Source of the DNA: an uncultured Campylobacter sp.
GTDB lineage: Bacteria > Campylobacterota > Campylobacteria > Campylobacterales > Campylobacteraceae
Direction of reading: 5' to 3'
DNA: 64,000 bases
Assembly: GCF_938030145.1 (NCBI RefSeq)
Contig: NZ_CALHGM010000033.1
Coordinates: forward strand, 1-64,000
Shown: positions 48,091-57,826 of the stretch, piece after piece
How positions within the stretch are numbered: the stretch's first letter is position 1
Layout of the letters: every line of letters starts with the position of its first letter
The notes under the pieces: model-generated
Seen by the model: the letters and a program-made list of their open reading frames with translations, nothing else
Database searches by the model: none
Told to the model about the DNA's origin: nothing
Made by a program: the position numbers and the translations under genes

Positions 48091-49993
48091 CCGCGCGCGC
48101 TCGGTATGGATCGCAGACGGAACAGAAATTTCACGCGATACCGGCAATTTAAACGAAATAAAACCGCTTGAAAGTGAAGGAATTTTAAGCGGCACAAAAC
48201 CTCTAAACATCGCAAAAGCTTCGAGCGACGCGGCGCTAAATTTAAAGGCAAAGCAAAATTTAAAAGCATCACGGAACTCAAAAGCAAGACAAAATTCAAA
48301 AGCAAAGCGCGATTTAAAAACGGTGCGGAATTTAGAAGCGTCAAGGGCTGGCGATGCTAGAAAAGACGAGGCGCGAGCTAAGGACGCGGCAAGAAATTTA
48401 AAAGCAGAGCAAGCCGGAAGCGAGAGCAAAGGCGCAAATAATAGCGCAACGCAAATCCGCAAGATAGTGATCTCGCGCTCCGACCTAAACGTCTTGAGCC
48501 TGCTCGCAAACGGCGCTTTTGGCAAGAGCTGCGAGCTACTGCGCCCAAGCAAGCTAAGTGTATGCGGCATAAATTTCGTTTTTTCCTGCGCGGATGCAAA
48601 AAAGGGCGATATTTTAGAGCTTTATCTCCGCAAGGACGGCATAGCTGAACGCGCCAAAAATTCGCTTAGCGGCGAAAGTGGTGCGTATTTGCTAGCTAAA
48701 GAATCACGCAACTTGCAGGATGGAGTTTCTGCCGCGGCACAAAACGAGCATAATTTTGCGAAAAGCGGCGCAGGTTTCGCGCGCACTGCAAGTACTCAAA
48801 GCACTATAAACGCCGCGAGCGAGGACTTAGACCATATAGAAAGCCTTGCTGCGAGCTATGATCAAATTTTTACTTGCAGCACAGATGCAAAATCTGAGAA
48901 AAACACTACTTTGGATTCAGCTAAAAGCTCTATTGAAAATTCTGCGGTAAATTCCGCGCAGAGCTTTACCGAAAATTCCGCACTCAATCGCGTTTGCAGC
49001 GCAGATGCAAAATCCGTAGCAAATTCGGCGGGAAATTTTATTTCAAATTCCACCGAAAATTTCATCAAAAATCCCGCTGCAAATCCCGCCTATTGTGAGC
49101 TTGTCGCGCGCATAGACGTTAGCGACGTTTATGCCCCAAGCGCAAGCGAGGTAGCAGACTCAGTATTTCAAAACGCGTACGCAGAGCAAACTGCAGTGCA
49201 GGGGCGCATCACGCTGCTAAAAAATGAGCTTGCAGAGCAAATCGCGCGCATAAAAAAAGTCGCAAGCTCGCTTGCCGCGCCTAAAATTTCAGCGTTTTTT
49301 ACCTGCGCCGATCCGATCCACCGCGTGCATGAGCGGCTGATTAGGCATATGATCGACAAGGCGGATTTCGTGGTGATTTTTTTAACCGGCACGAATAGCA
49401 CGGATGCCCTGCCCTACGAGCTACGCAAAAAAACGCTAAGCTATTTGCTGCAAAATTTTTTGGTTGCGCAACGCGCCATGATGATCGATCTGGGCTCGCT
49501 TGCGATTTTTGACGACAAGCCCGCCCTGCAGTGCGCGATCGCAAAAAATTTAGGTATAAACAAAATAATTTTCGGGCAAAATCATGCGAATATGGAGCTA
49601 TTTTTCGATGGAGGCGGCGTGCATTCGGTGCTAGACGAGTATCAAAAGCGCGGCGAAATCGAGATTTTGCTGATGCCCGAATACGTCTATTGCGAGAAGT
49701 GTAAGGTGCTCGTAAGCACCAAAAACTGCCCTCACGGCGCTCATCATCACGTGCATTACCGCACTCAAAATCTAAAAGCACTGCTGCGCGCGGGGATCTT
49801 GCCACCCGCGATTTTTATGCGTAAAGAGATCTCGGCGATGATTTTAAGCGAGCTCTTTCCCGCGCGGTTTTCAGATCTGCAAAAGCTCTACGACGAGCTT
49901 TTTCCAAACAGCGGGATCTTACAGAGCCACGGCGAGAGCGAGTTTTACGAGCAGCTGATGCAGCTGTATCAAACCAGCGCGCTAAAGACGTAG
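48068..49993 (+). CDS. Sulfate adenylyltransferase homologue with two low-complexity insertions
   Basis: 641 residues from the ATG at 48068 (AAAAGGAAAAA upstream; overlaps the regulator by 23 nt). The C-terminal 300 residues hold the ATP-sulfurylase blocks: FTCADPIHRVHERLIRHMI (the N-P-x-H-x-x-H nucleotide motif), FGQNHANMELFFD (R/Q-D/N-H-A-G region), a zinc-type CEKCKVLVSTKNCPHGAHHHVHYRTQNLKALLRAGILPP and a Met-Arg-Lys-Glu element. The N-terminal part (residues about 20-120, Lys/Ala/Asn/Arg-rich) and residues about 200-330 (Ser/Asn/Ala-rich) are low-complexity and interrupt the PUA-like domain. Cj1609-type homologues are about 390 residues (memory). Confidence 0.75.
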   Translation: MASQEKNSRARSVWIADGTEISRDTGNLNEIKPLESEGILSGTKPLNIAKASSDAALNLKAKQNLKASRNSKARQNSKAKRDLKTVRNLEASRAGDARKDEARAKDAARNLKAEQAGSESKGANNSATQIRKIVISRSDLNVLSLLANGAFGKSCELLRPSKLSVCGINFVFSCADAKKGDILELYLRKDGIAERAKNSLSGESGAYLLAKESRNLQDGVSAAAQNEHNFAKSGAGFARTASTQSTINAASEDLDHIESLAASYDQIFTCSTDAKSEKNTTLDSAKSSIENSAVNSAQSFTENSALNRVCSADAKSVANSAGNFISNSTENFIKNPAANPAYCELVARIDVSDVYAPSASEVADSVFQNAYAEQTAVQGRITLLKNELAEQIARIKKVASSLAAPKISAFFTCADPIHRVHERLIRHMIDKADFVVIFLTGTNSTDALPYELRKKTLSYLLQNFLVAQRAMMIDLGSLAIFDDKPALQCAIAKNLGINKIIFGQNHANMELFFDGGGVHSVLDEYQKRGEIEILLMPEYVYCEKCKVLVSTKNCPHGAHHHVHYRTQNLKALLRAGILPPAIFMRKEISAMILSELFPARFSDLQKLYDELFPNSGILQSHGESEFYEQLMQLYQTSALKT

Positions 49994-50708
49994 CGTTTGA
50001 GGGCGCAACGCAAAAAATGACGTGGAATTTGCGGAAGCTAGGCAGAGGGTAAAATTTCGCGGCGTTAGAATTTACGGCGGCTAGACGTAAAGTAAAATTT
50101 CATAGTGCGGAAAGAAAGGACTGCGCGGAATTTTGTAGAATAAAGAGCGACGGACGCAGATTTGGCGTAAAATTTTGTGGCGTAATGAAGCTAAATTTTT
50201 AAAACAAGCGGTGCGGTAAAACGAGCTTTAAATTTTAAAGCTTCGGCTACGTAGCAAATTTATAACGACGCAATAAAATCGTGCGACGAAGCGGATTTAA
50301 AATTTTAAGGTGCGATGTATATGTAAGGCAGCACGGCAAATCTAAATTTTAAGCTTTCGGCAAGCGAACCTAAAATTTTAAAATTAAGCAGTTGCTGCGA
50401 GTTACAGCGCAAAACTCGGATGCAGCGCAACGACTGCTCGCCCACGCAAAATGCCGTGCGTTTGCGGACGGGTTTGAAAACTCCGCGTGGAGCGAGCAAA
50501 ATTTTAAAATTTTTACGCAAATGAGTAGAAATTTAAAATTCCTACATTAGCGAGCGAAATTTTGTGACGAGCGAGTAGAACTGATTTCGTGTAGGCGGAC
50601 AAATTAATTCTACATGCACGAACGAAATTTAAAATTTTCGCACGCGAGCAGATGCCCTAATTAAAATAAGCGGTAAAATTTTAAAAAGCAAAATTTAAAA
50701 GGACAATT
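49994..50708. other. 715-bp spacer before pgpA, no gene
   Basis: AAATTT-rich repeats in GC-rich context. No credible frame on the plus strand links the sulfate adenylyltransferase homologue to pgpA, unlike the bridged operon gaps. A 71-codon minus frame at 50305-50520 is rejected. Confidence 0.45.
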
Positions 50709-51245
50709 ATGGATAAAATTTTCGTTACATTTTTCGGCGCGGGGCTACTAAAGCCCGCACCGGGCACCTGGGGCAGCATCGCAGGCTGGATAGTGGGGCT
50801 TGCAATCTTGATGCTAGCGGGCGAGGTGACGCTGTTTTTGTGCGCCGGTCTCGTCTTTTTCGTCTCGCTTAAGATCGTAAGCGATTACGAAAGGCGGGTA
50901 GGCGCGCACGATAACAGCGAGATCGTCATCGACGAAGTCGTGGGGGTCTGGATTGCGATGTGCGTCGCCGCGCCCGTAGGCGAAATCTTTTCGCTGCCGC
51001 TGCGGGAGCTGATCGCGGGCTTTGAGAGCAGCAGGATATCGATCGTCGCGATGATTTTAGCGCTGCTGTTTTTCAGGGCGTTTGACATCCGCAAGCCATC
51101 GATCATCGGGCGCGTGGATCGCGACGTACCAGGCGGGCTCGGCGTGATGCTGGATGACGTGCTGGCGGGCTTTTTCGCGGGGCTTGGGGTTTTGATAGTT
51201 ATCTCTTTAGGGGTCAAGTTCGGCGCCGCGGGATTGATTTTTTAA
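50709..51245 (+). CDS. pgpA: Phosphatidylglycerophosphatase A
   Basis: 178 residues, four membrane segments. It dephosphorylates PGP to phosphatidylglycerol at the inner membrane. Motifs: FFGAGLLKPAPGTWGSIAGW (the P-x-P-G-T-x-G-S hallmark), HDNSEIVIDEVVGVWIA (E-I-V-I-D-E/D), FRAFDIRKPSIIGRVDRDVPGGLGVMLDDVLAGFFAG. Preceded by AAAAGGACAATT. From memory it follows the sulfate adenylyltransferase homologue in C. jejuni as here, though the spacer is much longer. Confidence 0.95.
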   Translation: MDKIFVTFFGAGLLKPAPGTWGSIAGWIVGLAILMLAGEVTLFLCAGLVFFVSLKIVSDYERRVGAHDNSEIVIDEVVGVWIAMCVAAPVGEIFSLPLRELIAGFESSRISIVAMILALLFFRAFDIRKPSIIGRVDRDVPGGLGVMLDDVLAGFFAGLGVLIVISLGVKFGAAGLIF

Positions 51246-51789
51246 GCTTTTTGGATGTGCTCATGGCAAACACAGCGCGATTACGAGCACTATCAAGCAC
51301 CGAAATTTTAAAAACCGTATCCTGAGCGCGGCTTATGAAATTAGTGCAAATTTTAACTTCTGAGGCGTGAGCCCGCTTGAAATTTAAAATTTAAGCGGTG
51401 TTTATTCGCGTAGCCTGCAAATAAAGCAAACGTAAAATTTTAAAATTTTGCACGAGTCGCGATAAAATTTGCGTGGCCTTAAATTTTAAATTTCGCAGCT
51501 TGCAGAATTCTACGGCGTAAAAATTTTAAGACGCAAATTTTAGGGCATGCGCAGTTGCGATACAGAATTTCGTAGCAAGAATTTTTACAGTCTGACGGCG
51601 CAAAATTTCTACGATATAGAATTTTAAAACAAAGCGACAGGCGCAGCTCGCGCGTAAAATTTTAAAATTTATCGCTAATCGCAGGCAGTCTAGCAGGGCG
51701 TACTATTAAATTTTCAGCAATATTTATGGTTTTTCTTGTAGCATTGCCGCAAATGCGGGTATCGGCGCAAAAATTTAAAGGAACGAAAA
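51246..51789. other. 544-bp spacer, AAATTT repeats, no gene
   Basis: Only repeat words and short closed frames. No RNA gene is recognised. It precedes the hydrolase gene, whose ribosome site is AAAGGAACG. Confidence 0.45.
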
Positions 51790-52512
51790 ATGCAAAAGAG
51801 CGCGATTGAGATACGTGGCGTTCCCGCCGCCGTTTGGAGGAACCGCTCGGAAAAGGTTTATATCTACGCTCACGGGCAATGCGGAAGCAAAGATGATGCG
51901 GAGCTTTTGGCTTCCGTCGTTTGCGAGCAAGGCCGGCAGGTTATTAGCTTTGACCTGCCCGGGCACGGACAGAGGCGGCACGAGCCCGCTTCTTGCGAGT
52001 CTATTTTTTATGATCCGAGGCACACTATTTTTGAATTTCACGAAATTTTATCGTATGCAAAGAAGCGCTGGGACGAGATCGCGCTGTTTGCCGTTAGCCT
52101 AGGGGCATGGCTCGACCTGCAAAGCTTTCGCGACAAAAAGCTTAGCGACTGCCTCTTCGTCTCGCCGATACTTGATATGAAATACGTTATTTCAAATATA
52201 ATGCGCAGGGCTGGCGTTAGCGAGGAGCGATTGAAGCAAGAGCGGATGATTTTGACCCCTGTCGGGCAACCGCTTTTTTGGGAATATTGGAGTTTTGTTT
52301 TGAACAATCCGATCACAAAATGGAAAACGCCCAGTAGAATTCTATACGCAGAAAACGACGATATGATGCCTCTTTGTATCGTTAGAAATTTCGCGCAGAA
52401 GTTCGACTGCGACTTAAGCGTTATGAAAAACGGCGAGCATTGGTTCCATACGCCGCAGCAGTTAGATTATTTACGCAGATGGATCAAATCGGCGGTTGAG
52501 AATCGGCGATAA
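51790..52512 (+). CDS. Alpha/beta hydrolase
   Basis: 240 residues, cytoplasmic. The alpha/beta fold is shown by VYIYAHGQCGSKDDAELLASVV (oxyanion H-G region), VISFDLPGHGQRR, the nucleophile elbow LFAVSLGAWLDL (variant A-x-S-x-G, Ser about 102), the acid in RILYAENDDMMP, and the catalytic His in NGEHWFHTP. Substrate is unknown; it is of the BAAT/dienelactone-like esterase or acyl-transferase size. It is a lone gene flanked by repeat spacers. Confidence 0.75.
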   Translation: MQKSAIEIRGVPAAVWRNRSEKVYIYAHGQCGSKDDAELLASVVCEQGRQVISFDLPGHGQRRHEPASCESIFYDPRHTIFEFHEILSYAKKRWDEIALFAVSLGAWLDLQSFRDKKLSDCLFVSPILDMKYVISNIMRRAGVSEERLKQERMILTPVGQPLFWEYWSFVLNNPITKWKTPSRILYAENDDMMPLCIVRNFAQKFDCDLSVMKNGEHWFHTPQQLDYLRRWIKSAVENRR

Positions 52513-52989
52513 AATTCTATGAGAGATTTTAAAACTCACACCCAAGCCCGCGCCGATGAAATTTCGCGCATTTTCGGGGTGCGAATTTCATAAATTTAAG
52601 ATAATCTTGATATTTTGCTTTAATACGCTTGTTTTATAAGGCGCTTTTGCAGATCCAGCCACAGCTCTCATCGCTGTCACGCGAGGGGCATAGCTTCAAA
52701 GCACCCATCTCATAAATTTAACCGCAATGGCATAAATCACGACCGATATGAATTGCAAACTAAAATATGATTAAAATTTAACCGATAGGCTGTCAATACA
52801 AATGCGAAAATGCCGATTTTAAAGCTAAATTTTAAAAAAATACCTATAAAGATGAATTCTTGAGACTTAGCATGTTTTTGGCACGAGGTGCGAGCCGACG
52901 CACGGCTACGCACTTCACTAGTACTATCGCGCTTATGCTGCACGGATGCTTTACGAATCCATAGCAGTAGCGCGATTAAATTTTAAAAA
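52513..52989. other. 477-bp spacer, no gene seen
   Basis: Mixed sequence with some AAATTT words and a GC-rich part near 52640-52700. I find no tRNA, hairpin-plus-T-run terminator or decayed gene. Confidence 0.35.
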
Positions 52990-53457
52990 TTATTTGCCTA
53001 TCCTAAAGCCATTTAGCTTCATATAGGTCGTATCTTTATGAAATGCTTCGCAGCGCTCCCTGTTGCGGTTGATGTTTTCGGTTGTGAAGAAATAGCCATC
53101 ACTATCTTGACGCAAGGTGATCGTCGCGCAAAAGATCATATCGTTTTTGAGTTTCGGTCCTACGCCATAGGTAAAGCTTTGATTGACTGCTAAGCTACGT
53201 GCCAGATCGCTATCACTAAACTGCCTGGAGCCCGTCATACTCTTTAGCTCGCGAAAATTTCCTTGATTTAAGTAGTCGCGTTGTATATCTTTAAATACAC
53301 CTTCAAGCTCGACTGCATAAGCTTTTACTAAAACCTCATCCTTAGCACCATTTAATTTAGGATATATTATTTTTACTATCACGAAGATTATAATAGCTAA
53401 AAATATTATCCCACTTACGCCGCCGCCTACTGCCGCACCTTTTCTCATTTTCATCAT
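52990..53457 (-). CDS. Single-pass envelope protein of unknown function (Cj0683-like position)
   Basis: 155 residues: a short basic N-terminus, one membrane helix (residues about 12-33, VSGIIFLAIIIFVIVKIIYPKL) and a soluble periplasmic domain with a pseudopilin-like layout (NGAKDEVLVKAYAVELEGVFKDIQRDYLNQGNF), and Cys in FCATITL and RERCEAF. No peptidase cleavage Gly-Phe signature is clear. It is the third gene of an ATGA-coupled trio divergent from uvrB, an arrangement I recall from C. jejuni. Confidence 0.65.
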   Translation of the reverse strand: MMKMRKGAAVGGGVSGIIFLAIIIFVIVKIIYPKLNGAKDEVLVKAYAVELEGVFKDIQRDYLNQGNFRELKSMTGSRQFSDSDLARSLAVNQSFTYGVGPKLKNDMIFCATITLRQDSDGYFFTTENINRNRERCEAFHKDTTYMKLNGFRIGK

Positions 53458-53690
53458 TTTACTCCTTCGTCGATGTCCTTTACCAAGGCATCTATTTTTT
53501 TATTAAGCATAAAATTTTCATAGCTTTTTTGGATATAGGCTTCAAGCAGTTCGCCCGCATCCAAATGATCGCTGCCGCGAGTTAAAATCCGCCAGTCCCT
53601 GCCGAAGACCTTCGCAAAGTCATCATCCAGGCTTATCGCGTATTTTTTCGTCAAAGACTTACTCGTCAGCTGAACTGAAATTTCTTTCAT
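53454..53690 (-). CDS. Small protein, middle gene of trio divergent from uvrB
   Basis: 78 residues, cytoplasmic by appearance: VQLTSKSLTKKYAISLDDDFAKVFGRDWRIL, then GELLEAYIQKSYENFMLNKKIDALVKDIDEGVK. No family recognised. It overlaps both neighbours by ATGA, so the three products are made together and probably act together. Confidence 0.65.
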   Translation of the reverse strand: MKEISVQLTSKSLTKKYAISLDDDFAKVFGRDWRILTRGSDHLDAGELLEAYIQKSYENFMLNKKIDALVKDIDEGVK

Positions 53691-53947
53691 TTCTCGCCTA
53701 AATTATCGCCTGCCAAAATATCGTCGATCTGCTTGCTTAGATCCTCATCACTCATCTTGCGATACGCCAGATCGTTTTCAAGCGTGCCAAGCTGCATTCC
53801 CAAAGCCTCGTTTTGCGCCTTGACCGTCGCTAGCTCGGTGCGTAGCTTTTCGTTTTCGTCTCTAGCCTCGCTATAACGTCTAATCAGCTCAGCTACTTTA
53901 TTGCTTAAGCCCTCGACCTTTTTCTCTTCGTCAAAGATTGATTCCAT
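53687..53947 (-). CDS. Small coiled-coil protein, first gene of trio divergent from uvrB
   Basis: 86 residues. Residues about 8-60 form a continuous heptad coiled coil (VEGLSNKVAELIRRYSEARDENEKLRTELATVKAQNEALGMQLGTLENDLAYR), followed by DEDLSKQIDDIL. It resembles ZapB or cell-division coiled-coil proteins in size and layout, but no specific signature is present. It shares a 27-nt divergent promoter region with uvrB. Confidence 0.65.
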   Translation of the reverse strand: MESIFDEEKKVEGLSNKVAELIRRYSEARDENEKLRTELATVKAQNEALGMQLGTLENDLAYRKMSDEDLSKQIDDILAGDNLGEK

Positions 53948-53964
53948 TATTTCGCCTTTTCTGA

Positions 53965-53970
53965 TATAAT
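53965..53970 (+). promoter_or_regulatory. -10 box TATAAT of uvrB; decides the start codon
   Basis: TATAAT ends only 4 nt before the ATG at 53975. Transcription would start at about 53977, so that ATG is not usable as a normal start. The TTG at 54017 has AAGGA (54006-54010) six bases upstream and lies in a proper leader. Confidence 0.55.
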
Positions 53971-54016
53971 TTAAATGAAGATATTACCCAATTTTGGCTT
54001 TAAAAAAGGAAAAATT

Positions 54017-55993
54017 TTGCAAAATTTTAAAATCGAGAGCAAATTCTCTCCGAGCGAGGATCAAGAAAAAGCGATCGAAGGCATCGTCGCGGGCTTTCAA
54101 AGCGGCAACAAATACCAAACTCTTCTCGGCGTTACCGGCTCGGGTAAAACATTTACTATGGCAAATATCATCAAGCGCCTTGGAATTCCCGCACTCGTAA
54201 TGACGCATAACAAATCCCTCGCGGCGCAGCTTTATAGCGAATTTAAGGGATTTTTCCCGCAAAATCACGTCGAGTATTTCATCAGCTACTACGATTATTA
54301 TCAGCCCGAGGCCTACATCCCCAGGCAGGATCTTTTCATCGAAAAGGACAGCGACGTAAATGCTGAGCTCGAGCGCTTACGGCTAAGCGCCACTGCAAGC
54401 CTGCTAAGCTTTGATGATGTCATCACCGTGGCGTCGGTTTCGGCAAACTACGGCCTGGGCGATCCCGCCGAATACAAAGGCATGGTGCTGTTTTTCGAGA
54501 TCGGATCAAAATTTAGCACTAAATTTTTACTTCGTAAGCTCGTCGATATGGGCTACAAACGCAACGACGATTTTTTTGATCGCGGGAATTTTCGCGTAAA
54601 CGGCGACGTGATCGACATCTATCCCGCGTATTTTAACGACGAGGCGTTTAGGATCGAGTTTTTCGGCGACGAGATAGAGGCGATGTATCATCTGGACGTG
54701 CTCGAAAACAAAAAGACGCAAAGCGTCAAAAAATTTATTCTCTACCCGACGAGCCAGTTCATCGTGGGCGAGCAGCGCCTAAAATCGACGATCAAAGGAA
54801 TCGAGGAGGAGCTTGAGCAGAGACTAAAATTTTTCGAGGACGCGGGCAAGCTCGTAGAGGCGCAGCGGCTGAAAGGGCGAGTGGAATTTGACCTTGAGAT
54901 GCTAGGCGCTACGGGGATGTGCAAGGGGATTGAAAACTACGCGCGCTATCTGACCGGCCAAAAGCCAGGCGAGACGCCCTATTCGCTCTTTGATTACTAC
55001 GAGAGCAAGGGCAAGGACTACCTCGTCATCGTCGATGAAAGCCACGTGAGCTTGCCGCAGTTTCGCGGGATGTTCGCAGGAGATCGCAGCCGCAAAGAAA
55101 CGCTCGTAGAATACGGCTTTCGCCTGCCTAGTGCACTTGATAATCGTCCGCTGATGTTTGATGAGTTTATCAATAAAAAAGCTAAATTTCTATTCGTCTC
55201 CGCAACGCCAAATGATTACGAGCTGAATCTTAGCCGCGGAGCGGTATATGAGCAGATACTGCGCCCGACGGGACTACTCGATCCGCAGATTATCTTAAAA
55301 GACAGCGACAACCAGGTCGAAATTTTACACGATATGGCAAAGGAGGTCATCGCACGCGGTGAGCGAATCTTAGTGACCGTGCTAACCAAAAAGATGGCGG
55401 AGGAGTTGAGCAAATACTATTTGGAGCTTGGGCTTAAGGTCAAATATATGCACTCGGACATCGATGCGATCGAGCGCAACGAGCTGATCCGCGGCCTTCG
55501 CAGCGGCGAATACGATATGCTAATCGGTATAAATCTGCTCCGCGAGGGGCTCGATCTGCCCGAAGTAAGCCTTATCGCGATCATGGATGCCGATAAGGAG
55601 GGCTTTTTGCGCTCGCGCACGAGCCTCATTCAGACGATGGGGCGAGCCGCGCGAAATGTGCACGGGCAGGTCGTGATGTTTTGCAAAAAGATCACCGCCT
55701 CGATGCAAGAGGCGATCGACATCACCCAAAAACGCCGCAAATTTCAAGATGAATACAACCGCGCCCACGGCATAACCCCGCATTCTGCGAGCCGCAATAT
55801 CGAAGAGAGCCTAAAGATCGAGGACGGCACCGAAATTTTAAGAAAGGGCGCAAATTTAGAGAAGATGCCCGCCGCCGAGCGCGCTAAGATCGTAAAGGAG
55901 CTTCGCAAGCAGATGCTCGATGCCGCGGCGGCGCTGGAGTTTGAAAAGGCCGCTGCGCTGCGCGATGAGATCGCGAAGCTTAGGAAGCTGTAA
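54017..55993 (+). CDS. uvrB: Excinuclease ABC subunit B
   Basis: 658 residues from TTG 54017 (the ATG at 53975 would give 672 but overlaps the transcription start). DNA-repair helicase-like protein that loads on damage with UvrA and recruits UvrC. Walker A GVTGSGKTFTMA, beta-hairpin YYDYYQPEAYIP, Walker B VDESHVSLPQ, motif VI TMGRAARN, and the C-terminal UVR helical hairpin (LRKQMLDAAAALEFEKAAALRDEI) for UvrC. The alternative N-terminus FKIESKFSPSEDQEKAI matches other UvrB starts. Confidence 0.9.
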   Translation: MQNFKIESKFSPSEDQEKAIEGIVAGFQSGNKYQTLLGVTGSGKTFTMANIIKRLGIPALVMTHNKSLAAQLYSEFKGFFPQNHVEYFISYYDYYQPEAYIPRQDLFIEKDSDVNAELERLRLSATASLLSFDDVITVASVSANYGLGDPAEYKGMVLFFEIGSKFSTKFLLRKLVDMGYKRNDDFFDRGNFRVNGDVIDIYPAYFNDEAFRIEFFGDEIEAMYHLDVLENKKTQSVKKFILYPTSQFIVGEQRLKSTIKGIEEELEQRLKFFEDAGKLVEAQRLKGRVEFDLEMLGATGMCKGIENYARYLTGQKPGETPYSLFDYYESKGKDYLVIVDESHVSLPQFRGMFAGDRSRKETLVEYGFRLPSALDNRPLMFDEFINKKAKFLFVSATPNDYELNLSRGAVYEQILRPTGLLDPQIILKDSDNQVEILHDMAKEVIARGERILVTVLTKKMAEELSKYYLELGLKVKYMHSDIDAIERNELIRGLRSGEYDMLIGINLLREGLDLPEVSLIAIMDADKEGFLRSRTSLIQTMGRAARNVHGQVVMFCKKITASMQEAIDITQKRRKFQDEYNRAHGITPHSASRNIEESLKIEDGTEILRKGANLEKMPAAERAKIVKELRKQMLDAAAALEFEKAAALRDEIAKLRKL

Positions 55994-56933
55994 ATCGCGA
56001 GACTAGAAACGCCCTGAAATTTCGTCGTGAAATTTGCGCGTTAAATTCCACTTGGCGGAGCATGAAATTCGCGCGCCAAATACAGAGCGAAATTTACGCT
56101 CTAAATACCGTCAGACAGAGCATGAAATTTACGTGATCTGCGCGCTAAATGTCGCAAAACGAAGCGTAAATTTTGGCGCGAAATTCTACGAGAGCGGTTT
56201 TAAAATTTGCTCGTTAAATTTAAGATGGCTTGCACGCGAAATTTATAGATCGATTCTCTCGCTAAATTTGCACTCCGCGCCCCTGCTGCGCCGAACGCGC
56301 GATCCGTAAATCTACGCACCGAGCTTTTTGCTCTCGCCAGATTTCTTATCCGTAAATTTATACAAGAAATTTGCGCGCCGAGCTTTTGATTTCAACTCGC
56401 TTTCGACCCGCAACTTGCGAGCTCGATTTGCGGCAGCCCGCACTACCCTACTCTATACCGCCGCACGCCTTTACGCTTTTTTCTCGCTTTTTTGCATCTC
56501 TCCGCACCTATCTTCGACTTTTTCCCGCGCGCGCCCTGCGTTTAAATTCTGTAGCTTCGCTCACTCAATCCGTAGCGGCTATGAGCGGATATGCGCCCAG
56601 ACGCCGAGTTTGTGCGCGCTTTTTACGCGTCATTGTGCGCGGATACTTTCAAAACTTTACGTAGAATTCCAGCCTACCCGCACCTACATTCGCACTGCAG
56701 TCATAAGCGCTCGCTTTTAAGGGTACGAACGAAGTATTTGCGCGACACGGCGTGGGAAATGAAATTTAGACGCCGCCTTGTCAAAGCGTGTCTTCGCCGC
56801 TGCAGTGCGCCACAAAATTTCAAAACGACAACGAGCCGCGATTAAATTTATCCACAGGAGCGCGCCATAGTGTGCCGCTATACGCGCTGCGTAAATTTTA
56901 AAATCGCCTCTAAATTTAAAATTTTATCCGCGG
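55994..56933. other. 940-bp AAATTT-rich spacer after uvrB
   Basis: Frames on the plus strand (56034-56309, 56328-56720, 56591-56845) are Lys/Phe/Arg/Leu-rich, lack ribosome sites and mutually overlap; I reject them. From 56300 to 56650 the text is unusual for this window, with pyrimidine-rich plus strand and few AAATTT words. No decayed gene is recognised. Confidence 0.45.
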
Positions 56934-57386
56934 TTAATACTCCCCGCAAAGCTCTAAATTTTCCACGCGCAGCGGTCTTTCGCCCTCGAAAATCACCCCA
57001 ATGCCAAAAGGCTCGAAAATATCAAGCGCGCCCTCGGCAAATCTCAGCAGCCACTGCGTATCGCGTGCGTAAAACGTGCATTGCGGCAGCCCAAACGGCA
57101 GATCGCAAACGGGCATGTCAAGCAGCCTAAGCTCATCCTCGCCCAAACGATACTCGCGTCTAAGCTCGTCTCGCAGGAAGACAAGAGCGTCTTTTATGTG
57201 CCGATCGATATCCCAGGCGTCGCTGCGCGAGCAAGACCCCACATCGTCCACATCCGCCGTATCTGCAGACACGAGACAAAACGGTACCTCGCTAGAGCTT
57301 TCGCTTTTTAGCTCTGCGTACCAAATAAAGCCCTCCTCCGTCGCGACTTTTTCAAGATCGTCAAATTTCCAAGCCATTTTTTGCAT
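56934..57386 (-). CDS. Hypothetical acidic protein
   Basis: 150 residues, no signal peptide. MAWKFDDLEKVATEEGFIWYAELKSE at the N-terminus, RHIKDALVFLRDELRREYRLGEDELRLLDMPVCDLPFGLPQC and a C-terminal FEPFGIGVIFEGERPLRVENLELCGEY. No family is recognised. An immunity-like or DUF2004/6985-type role is conceivable from size and acidity but unsupported. The start may be the Met at codon 4. It stands alone between repeat spacers. Confidence 0.55.
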   Translation of the reverse strand: MQKMAWKFDDLEKVATEEGFIWYAELKSESSSEVPFCLVSADTADVDDVGSCSRSDAWDIDRHIKDALVFLRDELRREYRLGEDELRLLDMPVCDLPFGLPQCTFYARDTQWLLRFAEGALDIFEPFGIGVIFEGERPLRVENLELCGEY

Positions 57387-57826
57387 TTTATTTCCGCCTC
57401 ATATTTTCGCTCATCTTTTAAAATTTTGATGCCGCGCCCGTTTTTGCGCGCCGTGTTTAAATCCGCCGCCGAAATAGAATCCCGCTCGCTTCTTAAGCGG
57501 ACGAGCAATGATAACGAAGTAGATTGCTTTTAAATTTTAAAATTTTAATGCAAGCCGCTTTAAATTTAAAATTTCAAAAAACCCGCCGCTTGTCTGTCGT
57601 GAGCGGAGATGAAATTTTAACTCCGCGTCTTATGGCGAGATTTTAAAATTTTACCTCGCCGCGGGGATAGCGCCGTAAAATTTCACGGCGAAATTTCAAG
57701 CTGAAATTCTAACTCAAAATTCCACGCCCGTAGCACAGAATTTAAAGCCCGAAAAATTCCATCGCGGCGACTTAGAATTTTACTCGCTAAATTTTATAAA
57801 TTTTGCGCGCTTTTAAATCCGCAAAT
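57387..57826. other. 440-bp spacer with AAATTT repeats, no gene
   Basis: AAATTT/AAAATTTT words at close spacing around GCGC runs, as in the other deserts. No credible frame or RNA gene. Confidence 0.45.
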
